Part shown: piece by piece, positions 10,604-22,323 of the stretch
How positions within the stretch are numbered: the stretch's first letter is position 1
Layout of the letters: each line of letters begins with the position of its first letter
Assembly (NCBI GenBank): GCA_027924585.1
Contig: BSBM01000151.1
Location: forward strand, 10,201,501 to 10,265,500
From: Larix kaempferi
Lineage: Eukaryota > Streptophyta > Pinopsida > Pinales > Pinaceae
Length of the DNA: 64,000 nt
Direction of reading: 5' to 3'
Position numbers and translations under genes: made by a program
The notes under the pieces: generated by a model
Databases searched by the model: none
What the model saw: the letters and a program-made list of their open reading frames with translations, nothing else
What the model was told of the DNA's origin: nothing

Positions 10604-12009
10604 ATTGATGGAAGGTAAAAAAATTAGGAAACGTTTCTAAGTTTATAAATAGTTCACATCTTGGAAGCATGAACAAACTACCCAATTGAATGTTTGAGGA
10701 GTGTGGTGGAAATAGATTTATGGTTTGTGCAATAAAACCATAACTGCAAGGAAGGAGTTGTTGATCAATTACAGTTTGAGTAAAAATAATGAATCATGTG
10801 ACTATGATTCACCACTTATATTCATTATTTTCAATAGTTTTATCTTAGTAGCTTTTATATAATTAACATGCCTTTGTTATGTATATTGCACATTTAAAAT
10901 GCTCTTTTTTGTATTGAACAAGCCTTGCAAAGATTTCCTCTTTGCACACTAGAAGAACATGAAGAAATTTTTAGAGCCATCATGAATGAATTCTCACTAG
11001 AGTCCTACTATACATATTGTCCGCCTTATGATATTTATGTTGATTCAACACATTTTCTTTCCATTCAAGTCAACCATGGCCAATGGGAACCAAAAAACAC
11101 TATCATTGTTGAGATGATTTTGAATGTACCATGCATCTATACATTCACCATTTCCATATCTATAAATTACACTAATAGAATTCTTACAAGCCTCCTTAAC
11201 ACCTACCTCCCTAAAAACTACAACTAGAAAAGCGTGCTTGGAATAAAATGTTTGTGTAAAAACAAACTATAGGTTCCCCATGGAATTATTTTAGTTAAAC
11301 CATTCGACCAAAATTAGAATGGCTCAACTGAAATTAGAAATGGCTTAGTCACCCATTGCATGGTTGGATGATGATTCAAGTGATAGGTCATGGGGGTGCA
11401 CCTATGGGGAAGATGACAATGTATGTTTTTGTGATGATAATTAGGAATGCAATAAAATTACTCTAGATGCTAATAATAAAGTAGATTGATGATTTCCCTA
11501 ACTAAGACTATTTGAGTCTCTTTCAACTCCATTTTGTTGTTGAAAGAAAAATATATTTCTTCTCTATTTTTGGTTGAAAGCACATGGTTCAAATGTAACT
11601 CTTATCTCGTTATGTAGAAATGTTTTTTATCTAATGTTTATCTTAAAATGTATTCTATAGATTGGGAATGAAGGGAATTGAAAACATTTACCCATGTTTA
11701 TGTTACAAGTTGATTGCGGGAAATACAAGAGGAGGTGATGTGGGAGCCTATTAAAAAATAGGTTAATGAATGGTATTTTATGTGGGTGAAGTCACTCCAA
11801 CAAGTGATCAAAAAAATCAATTCTTTATTTCAAGAATACAAAATTTCAATGATGTAATTTTTGAAATTGGATTCGATCAATTTCTTTGATGAATAAGACA
11901 TTGGTTTTTATGAATTCAATTTCTTAACATAGAGTTCTATTTTTATAGCCCTTCTTGAGAACATGTTCTTTTACTGTTCAAAGTAGCATACATGCATTTT
12001 TTTGTTGGA
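10604..12009. other. Mostly featureless; one small open frame
   Basis: An open frame of 100 codons lies at 10925-11227 on the plus strand, with no recognised domain. It may be part of the same decayed gene as 10223-10603 but could equally be chance. The rest is AT-rich with no motif. Confidence 0.3.
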
Positions 12010-12014
12010 GACTC

Positions 12015-12619
12015 TGTTAAATTTTGAGCATTAATTCACAATACTCTTGGATCTTTACTGAGAGAATAACATATACAGTATATCAATGCATAACAATCAC
12101 AATAAGCATGACAAGCATCACAAGAATCAAAAGCATGAGAGACAAGAGACACAGAGTTTCCGTGGGGAAAACCCTAAGGTGAAAAAACCCACAAATTCCT
12201 CAGAGATAGAGAGAGCAATGGCTCAACCAAAGTACAACCAAAATACACTTGAGATAGTCTCCTAGAGCAGATGATCCTCCTCCTCACTAGTGCGCCACTT
12301 TCTGAGTGAGAGAGATATAACTTTCCGAATGATACAAATAGATATCTCCTGATCTCTATTTATACTTAACCTGTTTTCCCAGTTACACTATGGGGTCGAC
12401 TTGTATATCTAGATACATCCACAATCTAATATATATTTCAGGGCCGACCCCACACATGGTGGTCTAATAACCCATCGGCAAGTACACACACTTGCGACAC
12501 TTGTTAATCCACATGACGACACTTCCTTATAGAGGAATAACACATCTCTTATAAGGGTACAATAAATATATATAAAATACATAGACGAAATACATTCCGA
12601 AGTTACGTATACATCAACA
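12015..12619 (-). repeat. 3' LTR of copia B
   Basis: This 605-bp terminal repeat runs from tgttaaattttgag to acatcaaca and pairs with 18660-19264. It is followed on the plus strand by the pyrimidine tract ctccctctta (12620-12629), the complement of the polypurine tract. Confidence 0.95.
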
Positions 12620-12869
12620 CTCCCTCTTAACTAGGAAGGTATTTCTCGACACAGTTTTGCTAGACAAGTCTTCTTCTCGGGATCATTGTCATCGATGCAT
12701 CGTCATCATCATCGTCACTGCTGTTGCTATCTCAACCAATCTCTGACTCTACTCGTCATAGGAAGTTCTATAGAGCCAGTCCTTTTTCATACTGGATGTA
12801 GGCCCACCACCTGCATGTCTTCATCATCTGTGCGAACGGTCTGATAGAGGTGGCCTCTCAGGACTAATT

Positions 12870-13375
12870 TTATGTGTGGATGCAATACCGGAAAGAGTAT
12901 CCCAGGAACATTTATGTGCCTAAGCACGACCGACAAGATCTCCCAGGACTGATTACATGCATCTCCTCCACAATACCTTTAAAGATCATCCCAGGAACAT
13001 TTATGTGCCACAGCATGACCGACAAGATCTCTAAAGAGCATCCCAGGACTTATTACGAGCACACAGCTCAACCTCTCGGATCTCCAGGACTGATTATATG
13101 TGGATAGAAAAAACCTTTAAAGAGCATCCAAGGACTAATTACGAGCACACAACTCAACCTATCGGATCTCCAGGAATGATTACATGTCTCCGTAGTAATA
13201 CCTCATCCCAGGACTGATTACAAGCACACAGCTCAACCTATCGGATATCTGAGGACTGATTACATACTACATAGCAATACCGGAAAGAGTACCCCAAGAA
13301 CATTTATGTGCCGCAGCACGACCGACAAGATCTCCAAGGACTGATTACATGCTATTTCCACAACCTGCCACATAT
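12870..13375 (-). repeat. Tandem repeats in the 3' region of copia B
   Basis: Units of roughly 80-95 bp carry aataccggaaagagtatccc or aaacctttaaagagcatcc, then a gatctcc-aggactgattacatg core. They are homologous in layout to the array at 1797-2395 of element A but have drifted apart. There is no coding role. Confidence 0.8.
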
Positions 13376-13379
13376 CATA

Positions 13380-13920
13380 TCTGACCTCCAAGTATCAAAC
13401 TGATACTCATGATCCAACGGATCATCATCGCACAAGGCATCATCCTAATGCCCATGATCATACTGATCATCATCATTGTACCATCCTGGTGAATATCATC
13501 TGGAGCAACATCCTGAAGCTCATCATCATGATGAACCTGATCATACAATGCATCCACTTGATGCACACCAAGTATCTACCTGATACATATCATCATACAT
13601 GATCCACCTAATCATACAGTGTATCCACCTGATACAAATACAAATACATGATACATATCCACATACATGATCTACCTGATCATACAATGTATCCACCTGA
13701 TACATATATAGATACATGGTCCAAGCATCCAACATGATGCATACATACACATAAATATAAATGATCCAACTGATCATATCCAGCATCAACACGATGCGTA
13801 CATACATACAAATATAAATGATCCAACTGATCATATCCAACATCAACACGATGCATACATACATACAAATATAAATGATCCAACTGATCATATCCAACAT
13901 CCAACATGATGCATATATAG
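13380..13920 (-). repeat. 57-bp repeats and palindromic words in copia B
   Basis: At about 13745-13920 a 57-bp unit around gatccaactgatcatatcc is present about three times. 57 is a multiple of three, so on the minus strand it reads as a repeated 19-residue segment containing YDQLDHLYLYV. The neighbouring 13500-13740 is rich in tgatcat and tgatacatatca words, as in element A. Confidence 0.85.
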
Positions 13921-15008
13921 AGCAGTAACTGGAGCATCGTCCTGATGCTCATCACCCAGCGCTTACATCCACAGCCATGTGAAGGATCCTCCTTCCAACA
14001 TGCTTGGAATGGATTCAGCAAATGTGTCCATAACTTCTTCCTCAAAGTGTCGTCAATCTGAAGAACACCAAGCCTCTCCCTGAAGTACTCGAACTTCACC
14101 CTGGCTAAAGGCTTCGTCAGCACATCTGCAATCTGCTCGTTCGTTGCAACATACAGGAGCTTCACAGCTCCTCTCTGCACCATATCCCTGATATATTGAT
14201 ATTTGATCTCTATGTGTTTCGACCTGTCATGAAACACTGGATTCTCGGACAGCTTTACACAACTCTGGTTATCACAAAAGATACCAGTAGCATCCAACGG
14301 GAGATCAAATAACTCAGACAGTAGCTTCCGTAGCCATACTGACTCACAACTAGCTGAACAGGCTGCAACATACTCTGCCTTAGCTATACTCAGTGCTACG
14401 CAGGACTGCTTCCTGCTAAACCAATAGATCACACCTGATCCCATACTAAAGCAACACCTAGATGTGCTCTTCCTATCTGCAGCACTGCCAGCCCAATCTG
14501 AATCAACATAACCCTGCAGATTAAACTTTTGATTCACTTCATACTTGAGCCCATGATCCACTGTACCCTTCAGGTACCTCAGGACATGCTTTACAGCAAC
14601 CAGGTGAACACTCCTCGGATCCATCAGGAACTGGCTCAATGTGTTCACTACAAAGCAAATATCTGGTCTCGTGTTCGTCAGGTACATCAAGGACCCAATC
14701 ATCTGACGATACATAGAGACATCAACCGGCTCAAATGAAGCATCACATAGAAGCTTTAGATTCGATGCCATGGGTGTGGCCATGGCCTTGCAATCCATCA
14801 TCCCAAATCTCTTCAGGATATCTACTGTGTACTTCCCTTGACCAAGGAAGATCCCACCTGAATTCTGCCACACCTCCATACCTAGTAAATAATGCACCAT
14901 TCCCAAATATTTCATATCGAACTCAGCAGCAAGCTTCCTCTTAGTATCTGCAATTAGTCTGTCATCTCCTGTTACAAATAAGTCATCCACATACAGGAGT
15001 AGAATCAC
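13680..15008 (-). pseudogene. Copia B RT core and RNase H, with read-through tail
   Basis: The frame starts inside RT at the LLLYVDDLFVTGDD active-site block. It continues through KYLGMVHYLLGMEV, YRQMIGSLMYLT and RNase H motifs (DSDWAGSAADRKST, AKAEYVAACS, FCDNQSC, TKPLARVKFEY). Element A ends with TGA just after the DDTSRKK segment. Here the corresponding codon (14032-14034, minus strand) is TTA, so the frame runs on for about 115 codons into the 57-bp repeats. The domains themselves look complete. The frame is separated from the preceding part of pol by a one-base deletion near 15010-15018, so it could not be made as one protein. Confidence 0.9.
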
Positions 15009-15928
15009 ACGATTCCCTTCTCAACCTTGTAGTAGAGGTTGGAATCCGCTTTACTCTTGGTAAAGCCCAAACTAGATAGGAAACTGTCCATCCTACCATA
15101 CATAGTTCTAGGGGCTTGCTTCAAGCCATACAAGGCTTTCTTCAATCTGCACACATATGACTCCCTGTCATGTATTTCAAAACCGAGTGGTTGCTCCACA
15201 TATACTTCCTCTTCAACTACACCATTCAAGAAAGCAGTCTTGACATCCATCTGTTGTATTTTCCATTTCATTGCTGTAGCCAGGGCAAGTATTGTTCTGA
15301 TGGAAGTATAACTGGCTACAGGTGCAAACGTTTCGTCATAATCTATTCCCTCTTTCTGAGAGAAGCCACGAGCTACGAATCTTGCTTTGTATTTCTCTAC
15401 ATTGCCATCTGCAACATGTTTGTTTTCGTAGATCCATTTAGAAGTCACAACATACTTCTCTTTAGGTCTTGGGACAACATCCCAAACATCATTCTTCATT
15501 ATTGATTGGTATTCCTCAACCATGGCATCCTTCCATTCTTTCTTTTCTGCTGCTTCTTCATAACTGGAAGGTTCTTTGTTCATAATGTCACAGAGTAAAG
15601 CAACATAGCTGGTATGTGATCTAGTTCTCTTCTTTGCTCTGTGTTCTTCTTCTGGAATGCCAAATCTTTCTGCATCTTGAATGAGCTCTCTAGCCCATGC
15701 AGGTTTCCTCTTGTGAGAGTTATCCTCATGGGGTGGATCTACAGGTTCTTGCAGATCTTCAAACTCACGAACAACTTCTGGAATTGCTTCTATCATGGTA
15801 GTGTCTTGAAATCTAGTTTCCTTAGGTTCTTCATAAACTTCGATAGGTGCCTTCCTTGATTTGATGAATGCTGAGTTTTCATCAAATGTTACATCCCTGC
15901 TGACATCAATCTTCTTGAACCCTGGAAA
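15005..15928 (-). pseudogene. Copia B pol middle: integrase C-end and RT N-half
   Basis: This continues in the same frame after the TAA at 15929-15931. It starts with the conserved copia segment before RT (VSRDVTFDEN), then a charged linker. RT motifs follow: DVWDVVPRP, FVARGFSQKEGIDYDETFAPV, QQMDVKTAFLNG, VCRLKKALYGLKQAPR. The frame ends at TGA at 15005 through a one-base loss, after which the YVDD block continues in another frame. Nothing else is missing. Confidence 0.9.
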
Positions 15929-18085
15929 TTATATTCTGTAAGCCTTTGAGCTTTCACTGTAACCCACAAAGATACCCTTCTTTCCTGAAGGATCTAGTTT
16001 GGTCCTCTTTTCCTTTGGAACATGAGTGTATATTGGACAACCAAATATTTTGAGATGTCTGACTTCAGGTTTCTTACCAGAAAAGACTTCTTCTGGTGTC
16101 TTTTTGTCCAATATCTTGTGGGATCTTATGTTCTGCACATATACAGTTGTTCTAGCTGCTTCTGCCCATAGATGCATAGGCAGATTCTGTTCATCCAGCA
16201 TTTCTCTTGCTGCTTCCATGATTGTTCTGTTCTTCCTTTCTGCAACTCCATTCTGTTGAGGATTATAAGGAGCAGTCAACTCCCTCTTAATCCCCGAATC
16301 ACTGCAAAGCTTCTTGAAGTCACCTGAGGTGAATTCTCCACCATTGTCGGATCTGAATGTTTTGATCTTCTTGTCAGATTGATTCCCCGTCAAGGTTTTG
16401 AATTCTTTGAACTTGTCAAACACCTCATCTTTGTTCTTCAAGAAGTATACCCAAGTCTTCCTGGAGAAGTCATCAATAAATGAGACATAGTAAACATACC
16501 CACTTAGAGAACTGGATGACATAGGACCACATACATCTAAGTGGATGATTTCCAGGATATCTTTTGCCTTGCTTTCACTGCTTGGGAAAGCCTTCTTAAT
16601 ATTCTTACCTTTTTCAAATCCTTTGCAAACACCTTCAAGTTTGGTCTTAATTTCAGGAATACCCTCTACAGCCTTGCTTGCAATTAGAAGTTCCCTATAG
16701 TGCATGTGAGCAAGTCTTCTATGCCAAAGTTCACTTGGCTCCATGGATTCATGCACCATGGCATGTTCAGGTTGTCCTTTTAAGTTATACAAACCTCCCT
16801 CTTGCTCTCCAATCACAACTGCATCATCTATGGTCTTTCCCTTTGGCCACATTAGGACTTGGCCATCCACAAATGAAACCCTCATACCTTTTGCATCCAA
16901 TGTAGAGATGGAGAGTAAGTTCTTCTTGAGCCCAGGTACATAAAGGACTTCTTTCATCTTCAAAGATTTTCCAGAATCTAGGTTGTAGGAGGCTTCACCA
17001 CTTCCTTTGATGGGATATTGATAATCATCCCCAAGTTTCACTTTATGGGGTGATTCATGTTCAAACAAATTTACAAAGGATTCTTTAAACCCAGTCATGT
17101 GTTTGGAAGCCCCACTGTCAATTAACCAATCATTACAACCATGGGAGATAGTACCTGTGAGAGCAGAGATTAGAACATACTCTTCTTCACTTGATGAGTC
17201 ATCATTACTATCATCACTTTCTGCCCTAGCCTTCTTCTCTGGAGGTTCATCATCTTCGGCAACATGAGCATGGTACCTTCTTTTGTTACCCTTCTTCTTC
17301 TTGCTGGAGTTTTTGTTGTTGTGGTTGTCCCTTTTGTTCTTGGGACATTCTGAAGCAAAGTGACCCTTCTCATTACAAGTGAAACACCTTAGATCTTTCT
17401 TGTCTTTGTCAAAATGATGAGAAGATTTCTTCTTGTGATGGGATGGCTCCCTCTTGAACTTGCCCTTCTTAGTGTGAGCTGTGAGAGCTTGATCTTCATT
17501 TCCCATCTTCTCTTCTCTTGCCACAAGCCTTGCTTCTTCTTGAGAACATTCCTCCCATAATCTGCTAAAGGAGATTAACTTCTTTCTGGCACAAATCCCC
17601 TGGATAAAAGAGTCCCATGACCTAGGTAGGCCATTCAATGTAGTCATAACAATTTCACCATTCTCCACCATTTCATCTACAGCTTCAATTTGTTCCTTGA
17701 TCTGAGAGACCTTGGAGAAATAGGATTGAATGGTTTCTCCATTCAACATCTTGACCCCTTTCAATTGATTCCGCAGGGTCATCTTCTGATTTATGTTCTT
17801 TCCTTCAAATAGCTTGGTCAAAGAATCAAACATAGCCTTGGGTGTCTTTAGAGAAGTCACATGGGGTATGAGATGGTCTTTGATAGAATCACCAATGATT
17901 CTCTTTTCCTTGACCAAGTTCTTCTTATGCAATACCTTAGCCTCTTCATCCTCTGGGATAGGGATGTCTTCTTTTATATATGAGTCCAACTCATTCTCTT
18001 CTAAGATTAACCCAATCCTATACTTCCAAGCTCAAAAGTCATCAGCCCCTTCAAGCTTATCCTCAAGCTTGGTGTGGTGAGACAT
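15929..18085 (-). pseudogene. Copia B gag-protease-integrase frame
   Basis: The most likely start is the ATG at 18083-18085, which opens MSHHTKLEDKLEGADD. A TGA at 18032-18034 interrupts the frame after 17 codons; CGA to TGA by CpG decay is the simplest origin. Gag then runs to a CCHC knuckle, CFTCNEKGHFASEC, near 17345-17390. Protease shows WLIDSGASKHM at about 17105-17135. Integrase has HRRLAHMHY, HLDVCGP, RSDNGGEF and NGVAERKNRT, the three catalytic acidic residues. The second cysteine of the zinc-binding HHCC site is Phe (codon 16616-16618). TAA at 15929-15931 ends the frame. Confidence 0.92.
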
Positions 18086-18647
18086 CTTAAAGAGTACTTC
18101 AAATGGAAATAGAAAATATTTAGGTCTTACCACTTGAAATGCTGAAAACTGGATCTAGTCCCGGATTAGGGTTTGTCGGAAAAACCCTAAAAATTAAAAA
18201 TGTGAATTTCAAATTTCTGAAAGGATAGAAAGATGTGCCTTGATGAGTTGATCAGCCTGGTGTATTCAGAATTTGAGATCAGCAAAGATTTACCCTTCAT
18301 ATTTTCCTTTTTGTCCTCCCGGGTTCACTAGGGAGAGCCCTGAATTAGGGTTTGAGTTTCCCGGAGATCTACCCAACCAAAAATCTCGATCCAAAGCTCT
18401 AAACTTCGATTTTTGCAAGGAACTTCTAGCTATGTCTCCAGAGTTCAGAAATTCCTATTTTTGTGGAAACCTTAATGTTTAGGGCCAAATCTGAAAATGC
18501 TCGGAATTGAATTCTGATTGGACAGATAGATTCTCCTTGATGAGTAGAGTCAATCTACTATACTGCTTTTCCAAAAATTGTGGATAGAAACCCAATAAAC
18601 AAGAAACTCAAGTTTTCGTCACTGCAAAATGTCTTCTTCTCATGTTA
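18086..18647 (-). other. Copia B 5' leader
   Basis: This is non-coding sequence between primer site and gag on the minus strand. It shares blocks with A at 5450-5690. No protein feature is seen. Confidence 0.7.
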
Positions 18648-18659
18648 GCTCTGATACCA
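18648..18659 (-). promoter_or_regulatory. Primer binding site of copia B
   Basis: Plus strand gctctgatacca, that is tggtatcagagc on the element strand, directly follows the 5' LTR. It is identical to element A's site. Confidence 0.93.
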
Positions 18660-19264
18660 TGTTAAATTTTGAGCATTAATTCACAATACTCTTGGATATT
18701 TACTGAGAGAATAACATATATAGTATATCAATGCATAACAATCACAATAAGCATGACAAACATCACAAGAATCAAAAGCATGAGAGACAAGAGACATAGA
18801 GTTTCCTTGGGGAAAACCCTAAGGTGAAAAACCCCACAAATTCCTTAGAGATAGAGAGAGAGATGGCTAAACCAAAGTAAAACCAAAATACACTTGAGAT
18901 AGTCTCCTAGAGCAGATGATCCTCCTCCTCACTAGTACGCCACTTTCTGAGTGAGAGAGATATAACTTTCCGAATGATACAAATAGAGATCTCCTGATCT
19001 CTATTTATACTTAACCTATTTGCCCAGTTACACTATGGGGCCGACTTGTTTATCTAGATACATCCACAATATAATATATATTTCAGGGCCGACCCCACAC
19101 ATGGTGGTCTAATAACCCATCGGCAAGTACACACACTTGCGACACTTGTCAATCCACATGACGACACTTCCTTATAGAGGAATAACACATCTCTTATAAG
19201 GGTACAATAAATATATATAAAATACATAGACAAAATACATTCCGAAGTTACATATACATCAACA
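18660..19264 (-). repeat. 5' LTR of copia B
   Basis: The 605-bp partner of 12015-12619. On the element strand a TATA-like gtataaatag maps to 19001-19010. The repeat is followed by the gactc target duplication. Confidence 0.95.
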
Positions 19265-19382
19265 GACTCTACTCTTGCTGCACCTACTATTGATCCCTTT
19301 ACTACTGGTATTTCTGCTAGTACCCCTGATTCTACACCTATTCTTGGTGTCGTCTTGTCTACTATGGCCCTAGCTAGTAATT
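19265..19382 (+). other. Ser/Thr/Pro-rich frame fragment in the B target
   Basis: Across the gactc target site a plus frame reads DSTLAAPTIDPFTTG and continues Ser/Thr/Pro/Ala-rich to a TAA at 19385. Such low-complexity linkers occur between integrase and RT of copia polyproteins, but nothing more specific can be seen. Confidence 0.25.
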
Positions 19383-20130
19383 GTTAAATTTTGATCTTTA
19401 ATTTGGAAACAAAATAGTACTTGAAATCAAATAACAATCATACACATAAGAAATTACATTCGACACATGAATTCACCATGGGGAAACTATCTATGACTTG
19501 AGGGAGAAAAACCTAGCAAAACCTTCCTTAGTATATTGATAGATAACATAGAATGTCTTTTACATCAAGCACCCCCGGTGCAATTACGGAGTAAGAGAAA
19601 GATAAAATATAGAGACTCAGAATAATATCCCACACAAAGAAAAATGCATTTCCTTCAAGAGAGAAGATAACTTGTTTTACATTGGATTCATCAATCATGT
19701 ATAACATATTTATATATTCTTATCATGCATCGACATCTATTTTTATCTTCTGACTTCAGGATGAACTCGTCCTTCATTTGGATGCATCAATCTTGTATGA
19801 AGAAGTGCACCCCACCTCTCATGCACTGCATTAACTCACTGAAATGTCTCTTAGGATGAACTCACCCCTTAACTAAAATCTTGCCCACTTAGTTAGGTGG
19901 CTAACTTAAGTGTCGTCATGCAAGTGTCACAACTCATGTGTCATATTTTAGTTTAAAATAAGTGTCATCATGCAATAACACTTAGTTAACTAGATCTTCT
20001 TTGTTACCACTTAGTTACCTATATTAACTGAATAATTTCTTGTTAACATCACTATAGTGAACAATTTGAGTTTTCCTTTGATTCACTAAAGTCTTCTTTG
20101 TTAATATCACTGAAGTTTAACAATTCAAAT
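19383..20130 (-). mobile_element. Possible decayed copia LTR
   Basis: It begins tgttaaattttgatc, much like the A and B LTR starts. It contains the accatggggaaac and gggagaaaaacc words common in this LTR class, and on the minus strand a tatataaata near 19710. The right border is unclear, and I see no primer site or duplicate. Low confidence. Confidence 0.3.
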
Positions 20131-21009
20131 TCTCTCTTATTTAATTTAATTCTTTATGTGCAATTTGAAATCTCTCATATCTCATCACATCTTATCTTTA
20201 TCTCTTGTCTTATCTGCATGGTCCACATATGCCATCTTAATTAATTATCATATCAAATATACTAAGGAAATTTTACCAATGATGTGATCATATTGTTCTG
20301 CTATTGTTCCAAGTGGTTATATGCTAAAGTAATTCACTCTAGAGGTGGTCAGTCCCTGGAGGAGACTTAATAGCTCAACCATGGTTAGTAGTACATCACA
20401 CACCATACATGCTTCGACATGCAAAGAATCACCTCAACACATGAGGAACCACCTCAACACATGAGGATCTGTCTTGTCACACAAGACCTTATCCTTGACT
20501 AGCAAGATTGTACACCATCATATCTTTGACATGCAAACCACTTTCCTTAACACATGAAGCTTATCCATTCTTGAGTCCAACTCAATATTCTTCTCCAAGT
20601 TTCCTAAGTCCAACTCAAGATCCTATAAGGAACTACCTTGACACACGAGGCTCAATCTTGACACACAATATTGACTTGGAGAATGATTCATGATGTTGTG
20701 AATTTAATAGTAATTCCCCTACCTCTAATCTTATGCCTCCTTCATGATATGTTGTTACGAGTATCAGGACGTTGGGAACAATTTCCAAGAGCACTGGGGA
20801 GTTACCAATTTATTTACAAATGGACCATGAACCAGTCCTAGTGAAGGGATTAAAACTCCATCATAATTACTAATCCATCAACATATTTTCAAGTTATCCA
20901 ATGAAAAATATTTGTATGTTGATATTATATATATAATCTTAATATATTATCGTGATGCCAAGGAATAACGTATTCTACCAAGAATTGCAAGAAAAAACAT
21001 TTTCTCTTT
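20131..21009. other. No gene seen
   Basis: AT-rich DNA. Short repeats around acatgagg and gacacac words occur at 20400-20670. No reading frame or RNA motif can be supported. Confidence 0.4.
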
Positions 21010-21851
21010 TTGCACCAACAATTAGAGCAAGTTATAAATATCAAAACAAAAACTCGAAATATGTTGACGAAACACTTGATCACATTGTTTCGTTATGTAT
21101 TCAACCGAAATTTGGTTGAAACCATGGTGGAAAAGAACTTCAAATCAACGTGGCACAATTACCACACTAGTCTTAGTTGCTATCCCAATTATGAGCATCT
21201 TGGACTAATTCCCATACAGGAATGGGTTACTCTAATCGAGGATTCTTAAGAGCATAAGATGGGAAAAGAGGGACCCTTGCAGCCAATAGTTGGAGAGCCA
21301 TAAAGGTAGGTATAATAATATAACATATAATTAAATTATAAAAATGCATTTTGACCATACGGATTAAGTTAGATTAACATGAACTTCACACTTTTTGCAG
21401 GCTCAAAGACTACTAAGTCCACACAGGCCAGATTGGAGAAGGTTGGGGAACACAAACTTGGCCCAGGGGGTTATGTTAAAGTAAAAAGGAGATATGTAAG
21501 TACTACGTTTAAAATTTGTCGTTATTTCTTTTTCAACTCTAATTTAAAATATTTCCTTACTAAATTGTGTTATTTGATGGTATGAGGTCAAGAGAATTTA
21601 GCATCATGCCCACCTTCGAAGATCTAAAAGTTTCCTTGGACAAAGATGTTAACAATCAAATTAACACCCTTAACAAGCGAAGACGGAAGCACATTTTACC
21701 ATTTTCCCGTAACATGAAGACTAGAAATTTGGAACAATCGAGAGCTTCAATCTCTCATCTGACCACTGCTTCCGCAAAGGAAGACGTTTGTGAAGACAAA
21801 GGTTTCCTTGAAGAGGCCAAGTCTAGGACCACTCAAAGGACCAAAAATTAG
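21010..21851 (+). pseudogene. Possible transposase-like gene remnant with intron signals
   Basis: Three open segments follow one another on the plus strand: 21010-21249, about 21400-21495 and 21567-21851. The middle one is flanked by tttttgcag (21393-21401) and a gtaagt (21496-21501), like an exon between splice sites. Text such as WHNYHTSLSCYP, PIQEWVTLIEDS and ARLEKVGEHKLGPGGYVKVKRRY, then a basic RRRKH stretch, recalls the charged C-terminal genes carried by plant En/Spm-type transposons. That family assignment is a weak impression. Stops at 21247 and 21295 show decay. Confidence 0.3.
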
Positions 21852-22066
21852 TTTCTACAACTCCTGGAGTGGAAAAAATACATCAAAGGTGTATTAATTG
21901 TCCTAAAAATCCTAGAAATTAATGTCAAAAGCCTGAAAATAATGGTAAAGTGTGTTTTTGAGTGAAAATATTCAAAAATCAAGAAAAGGTATTATCCCAC
22001 ATTGAAAGTTGAATCATGAATTCCCATTTCCCAAGGCTATAAAATAAAGGCATTTGGGGTATGGTA

Positions 22067-22323
22067 ATATACATAAAGTGAGCTGCACGGGTGTGGCTCA
22101 TTGGTAGTTCAGTTGCTATGAAGTCACAGTTGTAAATGGAGGTCACGAGTTCAAATCACACCTGGCTTTACCCGTGTCCCATGCTTGCGGGGTGTGTGGG
22201 GCACCTGGGGGTATAGTGGTAGCAGGATTGGATCCCTGGACCCCGTGTCACGCGAGTACCATCCCAGTCTCCAGTTGTCGATTCCCCTAGTTACAAAATA
22301 TATATATATATACATAAAGTGAG
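22067..22323 (+). repeat. Target-site duplication pair of the SINE
   Basis: The 16-base word atatacataaagtgag occurs at 22067-22082 and again at 22308-22323, exactly flanking the SINE body. A duplication of this length is typical of LINE-machinery retroposition. Confidence 0.9.
22083..22307 (+). mobile_element. tRNA-derived SINE, about 225 bp
   Basis: The 5' part is tRNA-like with a pol III promoter. An A box, tggctcattgg, lies at 22094-22104 and a B box, gagttcaaatc, at 22147-22157, about 42 bp apart as in tRNA genes. The body then departs from tRNA, is GC-rich (for example ggggcacctggggg), and ends with an AT-repeat tail after gttacaaaa. It is flanked by a perfect 16-bp target duplication. 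It cannot be a functional tRNA gene because no acceptor-stem partner follows the B box. It encodes no protein and would rely on LINE reverse transcriptase. I cannot name the family. Confidence 0.88.

Larger units (their letters stand above)
12015..19264 (-). mobile_element. Ty1/copia retrotransposon B, nearly complete
   Basis: This is a full insertion of about 7.25 kb on the minus strand, with 605-bp LTRs and target duplication gactc at 12010-12014 and 19265-19269. The primer site is tggtatcagagc (18648-18659 on the plus strand) and the polypurine tract is taagagggag. The order gag, protease, integrase, RT, RNase H is that of copia. Lesions are an in-frame TGA near the gag start, a TAA after integrase, one frameshift before the RT active site, and a lost terminal stop. 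By hand count about 20 of 605 LTR positions differ. It is the same family as A. Confidence 0.95.

Noticed and set aside
22083-22170. A tRNA gene
   Set aside because: A and B boxes are present, but the 3' acceptor strand and a proper anticodon arm are lacking and a 16-bp duplication brackets a longer unit, so it is a SINE.
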